Origin: Anastrepha obliqua
Taxonomy: Eukaryota; Arthropoda; Insecta; Diptera; Tephritidae
Reading direction: 5' to 3'
NCBI RefSeq assembly: GCF_027943255.1
Contig: NC_072893.1
Span: forward strand, 119,907,784 to 119,971,783
DNA: 64,000 nt
The stretch's first letter is position 1. Each line of letters opens with the position of its first letter. Below are positions 22,330-33,149 of the stretch, piece after piece. The notes beneath the pieces were generated by a model, which searched no databases, was not told where the DNA came from, and saw nothing but the letters and a program-made list of their open reading frames with translations. A program made the translations under genes and the position numbers.

Positions 22330-23300
22330 GAAAATGGGATTTTATGATATTTTTCAATATTAAGAAATAAACGATTCGTAAGGCACCAGGGAAATAAATT
22401 ATTCAGCTGCCGACAATTTTAAATCAAAGATACAAAAAGACCGTCTACATGCGAATGAGAAGAGTTTTTAATCTTTAACAATCTCTCAAAGACATTATCA
22501 TCTGATAAAACAAGTGAACCGAAGTCAACTGGAGGAGACAATTTCTTCAAGAAATTATGGCGAATTGCTGCCAAATGTTCTTCCTGAATATCTTCATCAG
22601 CCACGAAGTTACATGAAAAGAAACTGGCAAATAAATTAGGTGCATCACTGACAGAACAGGCAGTTACGTTCCTATAAAAAACAGAATTAGGAATACAAGA
22701 GGCTTTTTTAATCGGTTTAATATATGTCCAAAAAATCTTCGTATTACTTTTTATGTTATGCTCGAATTTGTGAGTTTGTATTATCTATACAAAGACTAAA
22801 AGTACGAAACTTATTCCTGTGGAAGATAAAAAACTCATAAAAGTTAACCTCAACTTCCTAAAAAACTTATTTCAGATATTTTTATGATGAATGAAAATAT
22901 GAATATTGAAATATGTTTAGAATATAGATCTAGAACAAAAGTCTTAAATATCGTAAAGCATTCTGCAACTTCAATATTGCCTAAAGACACTTTCCAAACA
23001 ATTTCACGTAAAGCATTACCAAGAGTTTTGAAATCACAACCGGCACAATTAAAGGAAGGATGCGCGTTATCAGGACTGATTTCAAAAAATTCTAAAAATT
23101 CCAAGTCCAGCTTTAAAGGAATATGGTGGACATCAATCGGCGATATTGAAGAAGCAGGCTGCGATACAACAAAACTAATAAAAATCAAATCTAATAAACG
23201 ACTCATACTATTAGCTAACCCATTAATTTGAGTTAGACCCAAGCCCAATAAATTATGAATAAAAGAAGATTCCGTACGACTATTGATATTTCATGGCCTA
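22330..23300 (-). pseudogene. Jockey/CR1-group non-LTR fragment: endonuclease end, linker and start of RT
   Basis: The minus frame 23248-22850 encodes LGLTQINGLANSMSRLLDLI followed by SPIDVHHIPLKLDLEF. These look like the end of an APE endonuclease, where the terminal SDHxP box is written VHHIP. CDFKTLGNALREIVWKVSLG and NIEVAECFTIFK form the linker. After several stops, 22604-22419 gives EEHLAAIRHNFLKKLSPP and SDDNVFERLLKIKNSSHSHV then DGL, the start of an RT domain (the S-GPDG box). The palm is missing. It lies next to, and probably inserted near the 3' side of, the pogo-like relic. Clade assignment is from motif memory. Confidence 0.55.
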
Positions 23301-23339
23301 AGATATACGTTATAATGTAGATATATTTGAAGGATCTTC

Positions 23340-24312
23340 ATTTGAGAAATATGACTCAACTGTTCGGCAACAACAACAAAAACAACCATTGGATATCTTG
23401 TGCAGCCAAATCGTCAAAACCTTTTGCTCCTAAAGACTTAGCTAATCCCATTATTGCATCCATCCTGTTTCCTGCTGCCTCGATCAAATTTACATTTTCA
23501 ATTGACTCCGGCCAACAACCATTTAATGTCGTCGGTATTATTTCTCTGATAGAGAACATTAATACAGTCCAAAATTGTGAAGTGCTTCCACGCCTCCTTG
23601 ACGTCCGCAGATGCATCATCGACTTTGTGATTGGTTTTAAATGTATGGAGCTAATATATAATTCCTTGATCTAACGGTTGAAGTAAAGCAGTTGTCTTTG
23701 GGAGTAAAAATTTATTTTGACATTTGAGTTATTTAAATTTTGCGGATCGCAGAGAGCATTATCCAATATAAGTAGAACTTTGTGATCAAGTCTTTTCTAT
23801 TTTAATTAGTTTTCCACACTTGCCACAAAACAGTTTAAAAACCACTTGTTGAATAATTCAGTAGTCACCCAAGTCTTTCTATTTGCTGCCCAGCATACCG
23901 GTAAATTACTCTTATTTAGGTTTTTCAATGCACGAGAATTGAGAGATTTATAAACCACCATATAGGTTTTACCATGTGATCGCCTGCAGCATTACTGCAC
24001 ATATGTAATTTTACACAATCTCTTACCTTGAAGGCTGACCCAACACTTTCGCCTTTAGAAATACATGTGTCCTCTTGGGCATTTTTTCCACCAATGAGCA
24101 GTCTCGTCGGCATTAAAAACCTGGTATGTTCAATATCCACCCTCTTCAATAATTCTATTCAATTCCATTGCATAAATTGCGGCGGCTTTATCGGCTGATG
24201 CAGTTTCACCTTATTTCTTTAGGTTTTGTAGTGATAAGCGTTTTCTTATACAATCAAACCCCTTTTTTTCTGGCTAAAAAATCTGGATTAGTAGCAGATT
24301 CTCTATTTTCCT
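23340..24312 (-). pseudogene. pogo/Tigger-type transposase, central and C-terminal part
   Basis: Minus-strand pieces in order: ENRESATNPDFLARKKGF (directly after the TTAA at 24313), GETASADKAAAIYAMELNRI then IEEGGY, FNADETAHWWKKCPR (NADET, first catalytic D), KLHMCSNAAGDHMVKP, CWAANRKTWVTTELFNKWFL, LLILDNALCDPQN (LDNA, second catalytic D) and STSQFWTVLMFSIREIIPTT then LNGCWPESIEN. This is the order in pogo/Tigger (CENP-B-like) DDE transposases. Multiple stops and shifts break it. The N-terminal part continues across the piggyBac insertion at 26806-27120. Confidence 0.75.
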
Positions 24313-24316
24313 TTAA

Positions 24317-26801
24317 CCCTGGAAAGATAACGCTATTGTCTACCCCTAAAAAGATAAGGATACATCTAAATGACGTATCATCTTTTTGTGCAAATTAAGG
24401 GTGGAATAAAAAAAAAATTACTAAGTTTTTAATTGAGATCATTTATTTCATTTATTTTCAGTCAAATAAAATAAACAAAAACATAAAATAATACATAACG
24501 TAAAATAAATAATAAAATTCATTTTGTCTTACAAAACGTAATAAAAATTAGGCTGTGAAGACTGCAAGGACACAAATTGATTTCTTAAATCTAAATGAAT
24601 GGAAATTTTTTAACTTCATTTGCACAACAATGTATCGAATAATCATTCAAAATGAAAAAAGCTTAAATCGAACAAGTTTATATGCACGTGTTGCAAACTT
24701 GCTTTTGGTTCTCTCCACACAGAGGTGTTTTACATACGACGCATACCTTCTTAGACATGCGTCTTATTTTTGACGAACAGAAACCACAGTAATTTCCTTT
24801 TTTTTTTGTTCTTGTTGATCTGCACTGCCTTCTCGATCACTGTTGGTATCATCTGGATAGGCGTCTGGAACACCACTGCTTCTTCCAGCGCTGTCGGTTG
24901 AGTTTTGTATAGCAACTTGAATGCTGCTGTGCAAAGTTTTTGACAGTGAAGGAATATCAAGTATTTTTTTCATCCATGGTGTTGTTAACGCTGAGGAAAG
25001 TGCCTTCATATAATCTTTACGACTCAATGGCTTTTTATTGATACTCATTATGTTATGGCAATATATGATATACGAATTAATGAATGCTATATTTAACATG
25101 CCATAAAAAACTGTCATCGGCCATCTATTAGTTTTTCGCGAACACGACATCACGGAGCATTTGATCAAATGTATCTACCCCGCCTTTATTTTGATCATAA
25201 TACAATATTATATTCGGCTTTCCTGTTGCATCATCAATAATACCTTTCTCATTATTAGATGACAGTAAATAAACCATTTTTGATGGCTGAGGTTCATATG
25301 AAAGGAGTGTTAACGGGCCGTCATAGCAAAACTTCGAAGTTCCAACAGGTCGTTTTCGTGATTTTTTCATATCTTCGGGTATTTCACGTTTGTTTGATCT
25401 TATGGTTAATTTGTATGGCTCTTTCAGTAAACTCTTCGCCAAGGGGATCGACGTGAATCAATTATCACATGATATATTTCTGCATGTACCATTAATTGGT
25501 CGTGAAAGCTCCTTTACATAGTACTCTCACAAAGGGAGATCGCAAGTTTTCGTTGTTTTTCCAAGATAAGGTATCGCAGTAAACACGTATTTCGTAGTGC
25601 TGTCGCATATCATAGGTATTTTGATTCCATACTTTCTTGGTTTATTTGGAATGAACATCTGCAGCGATCACGAAATCCCAAAAGCTGCTCGTCAATAATT
25701 GTATGTGAGCCAGGAATGTAGCTGGATTGGCACTGTTTTCTAAAAATATTCCATATATTTCTAACAGAAGTAAATGCGTCGTTTGGTCAAAGTGATTGGC
25801 GCAATACCTTGTCATCAAATCTTAGATGTCTAATGAGATAGTCGAATCTATCTCGACTTAATGTTGCTGCATACCGTGTTCCGCAGTACGTTATATTAAA
25901 CACTTCTTCAGTTGTGAGGTGATTGTCTTTTAAAACTGCAGTTAGTGTAAGAACTCCAATTAAAGCACGAATTTCAATGGCATTTGTTTCTCTAAATGTT
26001 GCAGCTGTCATATCGCCACGACGATTTATAGAGATTTCAGCGTTAGTCCATGAACCACTTCTGTAATTATTTCGTCAGTAGCAATTACGTTGAAGCATTC
26101 CTGTGGATCATAAAACGGTTTGCATTGTCGAGTAGGTCCTCTTGCGGATCTAACTATGTTTGTCAACGCAAATCGGGAAACACTATTTCATTTTGATGTA
26201 CTCCAGCAAAGCCCACTTTTACTTCTAAAGGTTGGTATGGATACTGTTATAATGCGTGAATCGGAAGGAGTAGTATTTGAAGTTTGTGATGGTGACACAT
26301 TCTCGTCTTGCTCCTGAATATCAACGAGATCATCTTCTACATCATTTTGTATATCATCCTCCAGTAAGGCATTTTCCGTTTCACTTCCATTATTAGATGA
26401 AATAGAGTCATCACATAACTCCTCTAATAGACTACTTATTTGTGAGTCATCTAATCTACATGTAGAGGACATATTTTTAACAAATCAAAACTAAACAAAA
26501 ACAAAAATAGAACGCTAAGATAGTGAAACAAACCCCAAAAAGTGATAATAAATTATATAAACAATATGCAATTCCAAAACTAAAAAGTAACCCAAAAGAT
26601 AATAGTACGTCTTTTCGACGTATGCTATGATCATAACTCAGAAAAAAACAAACTCACCTCGAAAAAACAACCATCACCAAACAACTGCAGCTACTGACTG
26701 AGCAAACTGAGCGTGTGAAGTTTCTCCGACAACAAACAAGAGATTGAGAGCGTAAGAGAAAAAATGAGTACGTCATTTCGACGTGCGTTATCTTACTAGG
26801 G
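24317..26801 (-). mobile_element. piggyBac-type transposon, 2.49 kb, with TIRs and TTAA duplications
   Basis: TTAA at 24313-24316 is followed by CCCTGGAAAGATAACG. The other end reads CGTTATCTTACTAGGG up to 26801, then TTAA at 26802-26805. The 16 bp termini differ at two positions and begin CCCT, as expected for piggyBac. Subterminal repeats (ATGACGTAT on the left, CGTCTTTTCGACGTATG and CGTCATTTCGACGTGCG on the right) are visible. The size is close to that of classical piggyBac. The element sits inside a pogo/Tigger transposase relic. Confidence 0.9.
24773..26472 (-). pseudogene. piggyBac transposase, frameshifted
   Basis: The start MSSTCRLDDSQISSLLEELC lies at 26472 and leads an acidic N-terminal region typical of the family, ending FRSKSGLCWSTSK. 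The next pieces are FRETNAIEIRALIGVLTLTA then VLKDNHLTTEEVF and SRDRFDYLIRHLRFDDKVLR (26011-25787). A decayed stretch at 25450-25780 follows. The frame 25442-25128 has GKPNIILYYDQNKGGVDTFD then QML, the conserved YN-KGGVD block holding a catalytic D. The C-terminal frame 25168-24773 has SCSRKTNRWPMTVFYGMLNI and AFINSYII. At least three frame breaks make it nonfunctional. A cysteine-rich C-terminal domain is not evident. Confidence 0.88.
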
Positions 26802-26805
26802 TTAA

Positions 26806-27120
26806 GTAGTTGTAAATTTTCAAGGTTTTGTGCTTCATAATATTGGTGCTAAGTGGAATTCGTTTTTTTGAACAGTTTTCAATCCAGGCTTTTTCCATCT
26901 GCTCAATTATTGCTGCCCTAGGACGAGATGTCATGTTTGAGGAGATAGAACTGCCTTCTGCAACGGAATCTGTATTTTTCTTATTTATTCTTTATTTATT
27001 AATCCGTATTGTCGCTTCATTTAAATCCAATGATTTGGGACACATGATATCTTTTCGCACTTTTTGGGCCGATTTAAAATTTGCAATTTCGTTTCCAGGT
27101 TGTTGAAATGTCTTTTAAAA
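26806..27120 (-). pseudogene. pogo/Tigger-type transposase, N-terminal helix-turn-helix part
   Basis: The minus strand encodes FKSAQKVRKDIMCPKSLDLN then EATIRINK, a stop, and PRAAIIEQMEKAWIENCSKK then RIPLSTNIMKHKTLKIYNYL. The last is a CENP-B-like DNA-binding box (EKxxxxWIExxxxKRIPLS). It ends exactly at the TTAA used by piggyBac. Across that insertion the reading continues with KENRESATNPDFLARKKGF, so the two halves were one gene. Confidence 0.75.
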
Positions 27121-27453
27121 AAAATTTTTTTTTTCGCCAGGCATAGCCTAAGGCTACAAATTAATTCATAAAAATAAAAACATAACTATTATTATTTCTT
27201 TAAAAAACGTTGAGCACTATTAACCCGAAAATGTTTAATCTACGTAGCTAAAAGAGAGTCACAATTAAAGTCTTAAACTTAGGTATTAATAGTTCACGAG
27301 AATTCTGCAGAAAAATGTGATAGTATGTTTTGTCAGATGAGGTATCTGTCGCACTTAAAAGCTTTATCACGTTTAGTGAGCTGTTGTACGGGGTTTTTCC
27401 TAATATCAAATTAGATAAAGTTCACTTTTAATAGCTTTTAAATATTACATTAC

Positions 27454-27633
27454 AGATAATTTTTATGAGGTCCTTTTTCATGCCAGATATACACTCGGAG
27501 TTTTCCCATTGCCTGTCGAGGAGCGATCGCTATTAGAAAAATCTTTTTCTATAATTTTGCTGTTTCACGGAGACTCAAACCTACTCACTCCCGAAAGGTA
27601 GTCACGCGCCGACCCATTCGGCTATGGCGGCGG
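27454..27633 (-). mobile_element. tRNA-derived SINE, family 1, partial
   Basis: The minus strand reads CGCCGCCATAGCCGAATGGG (A-box region), a degraded B box, and the body up to TGCCATGAAAAAGGACCTCA. The distal body and tail are missing. It is more diverged from the copies at 3701-4008 and 47170-47472 than those are from each other. Confidence 0.7.
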
Positions 27634-27639
27634 ATCTAA

Positions 27640-28520
27640 ATTTGTTATGCGGTGTAAAATATAGTATTCCCACAAATTTTCCGACTGATCAGCATTAAGA
27701 GGCATAACATTAAAAAAATATTTACGCCTGTGCATAGGCTATACTTTTCAGCTTACTGACAGATTTTCCTTCCAACTGATTTGGGTTTACTAATTTTGCG
27801 TCCGCATTATTTTCGCCGAGCATTGTCGCTATTTTTTTTAATAAAACTTGAAATCTAATTAAACGTAGTTAGTTTAATAAAATTAATTCTCCTAAGGTTA
27901 GCCTAATCTCTTTTTGCCTTTTTTTGTTTTTTTGCATCACATTTAGCGTTAATTACATCTGAATATAAACATTTTTACACATTTATGTGGTCCATTTTCG
28001 TACTCAATTACTGTTATTAATGCTTATTTTTCTATGTATTTATTTCTCATTAATAGTTTCTCTGTTATCACTTTTGCTGTTTATTCCACTTGGGTTGTTG
28101 TTTTTGTGCTTTATGTGTCATAAAGTGGCCACACACGCATACCCTATCATAATGTCGTACGCACGAGTGATTTTATGTTATTTCATGCACAATCGTTATT
28201 CCACACACACACACATGTATATATATATATGTAGACTTTAATGTATCTGGAATATTTTCATGCGAATTCTATTTTTATTGCATATTTATCTAACCAGCTT
28301 TTAATGAGGTATTATATGTGCACATGTAAGTGTAAATGACGTAATTCGTGTTAATGTGACAGACGAGCAACGAGCAGCATTAAATACGGAGATTCCCAAT
28401 AAACCGTCCTATAAAATACGTTTAATTTAATATACATTTAAATCGCACTGGATATTATTGAGCGATAGTTTTATTTAAAATTCCGTCACATTTTGTATTT
28501 TTTTACTTGTATTTTTACCC
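27640..28520. other. No gene recognised; short CA/TA microsatellite
   Basis: AT-rich sequence with a CACACA/TATATA run at 28203-28232. No supportable gene. Confidence 0.5.
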
Positions 28521-28529
28521 ACGAGTTTC

Positions 28530-28946
28530 ATGCCTTAACGAGTTTTTTTTTCTCTATTCTCCGAGGCAGCATCCTTTCTTTCCACGGCAGTATAACATTC
28601 CTCATCGTATCAACTGTTTTTTTGGGCTCGCCAAAATCCGATTTCTCCTTTGGCGGCGGTACATAGAGAACGGGAAATGTTGCTCCATTACTCGTGCATG
28701 TCGGATCGTTGGATAGTACTCTCCGAGAGCAGGAGTGAGAGTCGAGTGGCGAATCTTCTGTGTGCAGTTCAACATAAGTTTTTTGCTGCACAGAGGCGTG
28801 TGCGTAGTTTGGCAGCAATAAGGTAGCGATGGCGATGTTGGGCCCTCGGATCGTACGTACATCTAATACACTAGAAGCGCGTCTTCCATCTATCACAACA
28901 TGATCGATCTGGTTTCGTGCTTTTCGATGAGGAGACAGCCACGTAG
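28530..28946 (-). pseudogene. RTE-clade endonuclease, C-terminal part
   Basis: On the minus strand, immediately after the LOA insertion point: TWLSPHRKARNQIDHVVIDG then RRASSVLDVRTIRGPNI, with SDHYLIAAKL-like sequence in the next frame. This is the signature end of the RTE apurinic-like endonuclease (NQIDH and the SDH box). Frame changes follow. It is joined to the N-terminal half at 30951-31460 once the LOA copy and one 11 bp duplication are removed. Confidence 0.8.
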
Positions 28947-30950
28947 GTTAGGTTAGGTTGTAATGGTTGCCCAATAGGGCCCACTTGGACGAAATAGTTT
29001 GGTTCGTCCTTTGTGATACCATTGAAGGACAAGGAGGGGGGGAGGAAGGGAAGGGATGGGGAGTGGTGAGTGCTTGTGGACTACGAACGGTGACTAGTCC
29101 GCGGTTGTGTTAACCTCATTATGCTGCTGATGTAGTTCATCAGATTTTTGTTATCAACGCCTGCTATATCAGCAGGCGCAGAAAAGAAGTGAGAACCAAG
29201 GTATTTGAATCTTAGTCCTGCGAAGGCTGGGCAGCTTAGGAGCAGGTGCTGAGATGATTCCACCTCATCCTCCATACAGCTGACGCAAAAAGGACTCGAA
29301 GTAATTCCGAGTCTCACGGCATGGGTACCTCGCGGACAGTGCCCCGTGATGATGCCCACGAAATTTGAGAGATGACATTTTGTCATCCCCAGGATATCCC
29401 TCGAGCGCCTCCTATCTAAACGTGGCCAGAAGGACTTCGCGACCCTACACGTTCGTGTACTTGCCCAGCGTTCGCTGAGTTGGTGCATAGCCCATCCTTC
29501 CAGGAGTAGAGCGCAGGTTGTCAGGGGGATCCCGATTCTCTCCTTTCGCGGACACATTGCCTCACAGGTCCCCTGTCTGGCCAGCTCGTCGGCTTCGCAG
29601 TTTCCTTCAATGTCACTGTGACCAGGTACCCAAATTATCTTAATGTCGAAGAATTCTGATGCCATCGAGAGTGAGACCAGGCATTCCCTGACCAGCTTCG
29701 AGTGCACCATAATAGAGCCTAGAGCCCTAATGGCCGCTTGGCTATCGGAGTAAATATTTACCTTTTTTGCAGTTATTACGCAAGTAAGTAGCCAGTCAGC
29801 TGCTTCTTTAATTGCGGCCACCTCTGCTTGGAACACACTACAGTGATCCGGTAGCCTGAATTTGAGTTTGATGGGGAGCTCTTTGCAGAATACTCCTCCT
29901 CCAACCCTGCCATCCAACTTCGAGCCATCCGTGAACAGGTTAACGATGCCCTGTCCCCAGGTGTTGCCCCCGCTCCACTCCTCCCTTGGTGGAATATAGG
30001 TGGAGAAAGTTCCGCTTGGACTTAGCGAAGGCACACACTGGTCCGTCGACGAGGGGATGAACTCAAAGTTTCTGAGGATGCTTGAGTGCCCATATGTGAG
30101 GTTGAGCTTATAGCCCAAGCCCCTCAGTCTGATTGCGGTACGAGCAGCGGCAATTCTGCCTGCGATGTCTATAGGTACCACATTTAACATTACATTAAGC
30201 GCCAGAGTAGGAGTGGTTCGAAGCGCCCCACTGATCCCAATGAGAGCGGACCTCTGGACTCTCTCTAGCTTTTTGACTGATGTCGTCCTCTCCAGTGAGT
30301 TCCACCAGACAGTGACTCCATATAACAAAATTGGCTTTATTATGGTGTTGTAGAGCCAGAATACAACTCTGGGCGAAAGGCCCCACCTTTTGCCAATTGC
30401 GCCTTTGCACCCATACAAGGCGATTGTTGCCTTCCTTACTCTCTCCTCAATGTTGGGCTTCCACGTCAGCTTGCTGTCAAGGATTAGACCTAGGTACTTC
30501 ACCTTGTCAGAAAGCACCAGTGGAGCGCCCCCCATCGAGGGGAGTTGAGCTCTGGGTATTTTATATTTCCTCGTAAATAGGACGAGCTCCGTCTTAAGAG
30601 GATTCACCGATAAGCCGCAATCTGCTGCCCATCGAACAACTACGTTCAGATATCCCTGCCGCCCCACTCTGCCACGACCGTTCTGTCGCTGAGCATTCTG
30701 TAGATAAACCTGGAAAGATCGGCTCCGACCCCCAGTCTATCCAGAGCTTTAATGATTGCCTCCGGGAGAACGTTGTTAAAAGCCCCCTCAATGTCGAGGA
30801 AGGCGCCGACTGCGAGTTCTTTCTGATATAGAGACTCCTCAATATCTTTAACAATTGTGTGCAGAGCAGATTCCACTGATCTGCCTTTACAGTATGCATG
30901 TTGGGCGTGCGACAAACGCCCCCGAGGAATTCCGCTTCTTATGTGTAGGT
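28947..30950 (-). mobile_element. 5'-truncated LOA/I-group retrotransposon with 11 bp target-site duplication, nested in RTE
   Basis: CAGCCACGTAG occurs at 28936-28946 and again at 30951-30961. On the minus strand the 3' end is CAACCTAACCTAAC (plus strand GTTAGGTTAGGTTG from 28947), with no poly(A). The 5' end is truncated within the RT domain. About 2.0 kb long. It is related to the copies at 5416 and 17683 but has a different 3' tail unit and more GC-rich coding sequence, so it is a separate family of the same clade. Confidence 0.92.
29081..30950 (-). pseudogene. LOA/I-group ORF2: RT fragments plus complete RNase H, palm deleted
   Basis: The first piece (to 30646) encodes LSHAQHAYCKGRSVESALHT and LAVGAFLDIEGAFNNVLPEA, which is RT motif A, then MLSDRTVVAEWGG. 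A deletion and frame change remove the QGG and YADD region. The 528-codon frame 30667-29081 then gives WAADCGLSVNPLKTELVLFT, VKYLGLILDSKLTW, and RNase H with LFTDGSKLDGRVGGG, FQAEVAAIKEA, YSDSQAAIRALGS and WVPGHSDIEGNCEADELA. All four catalytic acids are present. The zinc knuckle PFCVSCMEDEVESSQHLLLS and a C-terminal tail end it at 29081. RNase H reads as intact, but the RT cannot be functional. Confidence 0.9.
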
Positions 30951-31460
30951 CAGCCACGTAGCTTGATGTATTTTTCTTTTGCTGGAATCTAGTACTGCCG
31001 ACTACCATGTTTCGGACTACGACGAAATCGATCAGTCACTGTACGTTGCCGGATTTTTCGTTGTGCAGGTTGAATTCTTCGACTGTGGGACCAAAAGCTC
31101 CCTATTTACCCACTCTGGCATTGAAATCGTACTTCTCTTACGTCGAGGCGTGGGCGCAAATGAGCGATATGTTGCAGAATATCGCATTGATATGAATTAT
31201 TGCGATCGGAAATGCTCGTCCATCGGAGTGAAGGACAATACTTGGCGATGAAGTCTTTCTCGCGCAATAAATCTAACCCCGCATTTGCACTCCTTTACTT
31301 GACAGCTGTAGTAGACGTCGTAAGGCCCAATGCTCTTCTAGCCTTACTCTGTGCATCGCATCTTTTGAATGGCAGTGATGTCAGCCTTTACTCTGACGAG
31401 GACATAAGCCATTCGGGCAGAGGCACCTTCCTCATTAAAGGACCGGGCATTCCAGGTACC
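30951..31460 (-). pseudogene. RTE-clade endonuclease, N-terminal part, degenerate
   Basis: From 31460 on the minus strand: GTWNARSFNEEGASARMAYV then LVRVKADITAIQKMRCTE, the TWNVRSL and ALQEMRW boxes of RTE endonucleases. The catalytic E is K and the box is followed by a stop. LRPRLREKYDFNARVGK follows, then a stop, GAFGPTVEEFNLHNEKSGNV, and VVRNMVVGSTRFQQKKIHQA. The last runs into TWLSPH across the LOA insertion site. It is an old copy, already damaged by substitutions independent of the insertion. Confidence 0.8.
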
Positions 31461-31552
31461 TGCCTCAAATAATAGTCCTGAGTTTATTTGCAACAGTCGT
31501 CATCTATATAGGAGGCTTTGTTGTCGTTTACATTAGAGAAGGACTTTTCTGT

Positions 31553-31896
31553 AGCGGATCCCAAACCCAGAGCACAATCAGATTTCCCGGAATGCTTCGC
31601 CTTCTCACATTAGCTCGCTCTCAAATGTTCTTCGGGAGTTACTCAGATGATACTTAGACGAAGCCAGGAAGTTGTGAGTTGCTTGGAGCTTATGCAGAAG
31701 AATCGTCCTAGTCCTATCCGCTCCCAAGTGAATGGCAATCAGGTACTTTCCCCACATGCGTGGAGTTCTACACACGGAACCATGAGGTTCATGCTTTATG
31801 TAAATTATCGGATGGTATCCCTTAACAGTCATATTCAAGTGAGAAGGCGAAGCATCTCAGGATAGCTGGTTGTGCGCTGGGTTTGGGACTCGCCAC
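31553..31896. repeat. Inverted repeat next to the RTE 5' end
   Basis: ATGCTTCGCCTTCTCAC (31592-31608) is perfectly inverted at 31839-31855. The match continues less perfectly outward over about 55 bp (CCCAAACCCAG with CACAA against its inverse at about 31866-31890). The 230 bp loop lacks a gene. It may be two oppositely oriented copies of an RTE 5' leader or a foldback element. Confidence 0.6.
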
Positions 31897-31899
31897 TTA

Positions 31900-33140
31900 A
31901 AAACGCACCCCACTGCAAATATGTACAAAGCCTCGGATGAGAACTTCCTATACTGATGACTTTGTTCTTCTTAGTGAACCAATAATAATTTTGAAATCTA
32001 AGTGATTGTTGTTTTCTGGCAGTCGCACACAATAATGACAATATTAGAATAAAAAAGGTCCAATTTTAAAATAATAGTGAAAGATTGTATTACTCAATGA
32101 AAAGTTAACAACGTTTCATTCTTCCCGTTCATTCTCAGGCCAAGGAAGATTGGGAAGCAGAAGTCTCTCTTTAAGAGACTTATGACTTTACTATCTAAAC
32201 CTGTTCTTTGGTAAGAACTTACTCGGGGTGCTCTCAATGAAACCTGCCTGACAACTAGAACTACTCAAAATTAAGAGTTGTTTTACAAAACGGCCAAACG
32301 CCTGCGAGAAATATTATTTTCTACGACAATCAGTCTACTTTGAAGGTCACATTCAATAACATGGTCTAGTTCAACTATATATGTTCCACATTTTTCATTG
32401 ACAGCCAATGACTTTCAAAATAATTTCTCCCAATATAAGTAAAAAAAATGAAAAATGTCATCTTAAAAATCAAAAGTGTAAACAATTTTACAAATCATCC
32501 TAGAACCTACCATCCAAGGCAACTGCATATCCCATTTTTCTTCCTTTTAATATTACAACTTTGTGTTTTATTATCCTATCTTTCCCTCTCCTTCCTCAAA
32601 TTTCTTCGAGCCACTATTAACTGTTATCAGCCAAAAATTTTCAATCAAACTTTGATTGATTTTAAATTGCCACACATAACTCCTCACCATGAACCCATCC
32701 ACTAATAAACAATAACAGCAACACTTACGCTTCAAACTGCAGTAATAACAACAAAGTACTTCAAAACGCCTGCAGCGAAAACGTACGAACTTTGACGAGT
32801 CTCAACAGGTATGAATCTGTACAAGTGTTGGTAAGCGGTTTACAACTACAAAAACGTGTACACTTGCAGCGCTTTGTGGATTTTGTGGTTTTCAAGTGTC
32901 GGTTATCTGCAACCGTTCGTTTGCTTGGTGTCGGCGTTGTTGACGTTTTTGTAGCTTCAAGTTGGTAAACTCTGAAAAACTTTTGAAACACTCATTGCAA
33001 AATTTTTTTGGCAACAGTGATTTTCATTAGTTGTGAAATGGCATAATTGTGGAACTGACATAAGAAGGAGGAAGACAGTTAAAGAAAAGGAGCAGAAACG
33101 TTAGTTTTTGAGACTACTACCATTGGTTGAGTTTTTTCAA
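31900..33140. other. No gene recognised
   Basis: Non-coding sequence. The 85-codon frame at 32448-32705 has no motif. No RNA gene or repeat was identified. Confidence 0.5.
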
Positions 33141-33149
33141 CAAAAAAAA

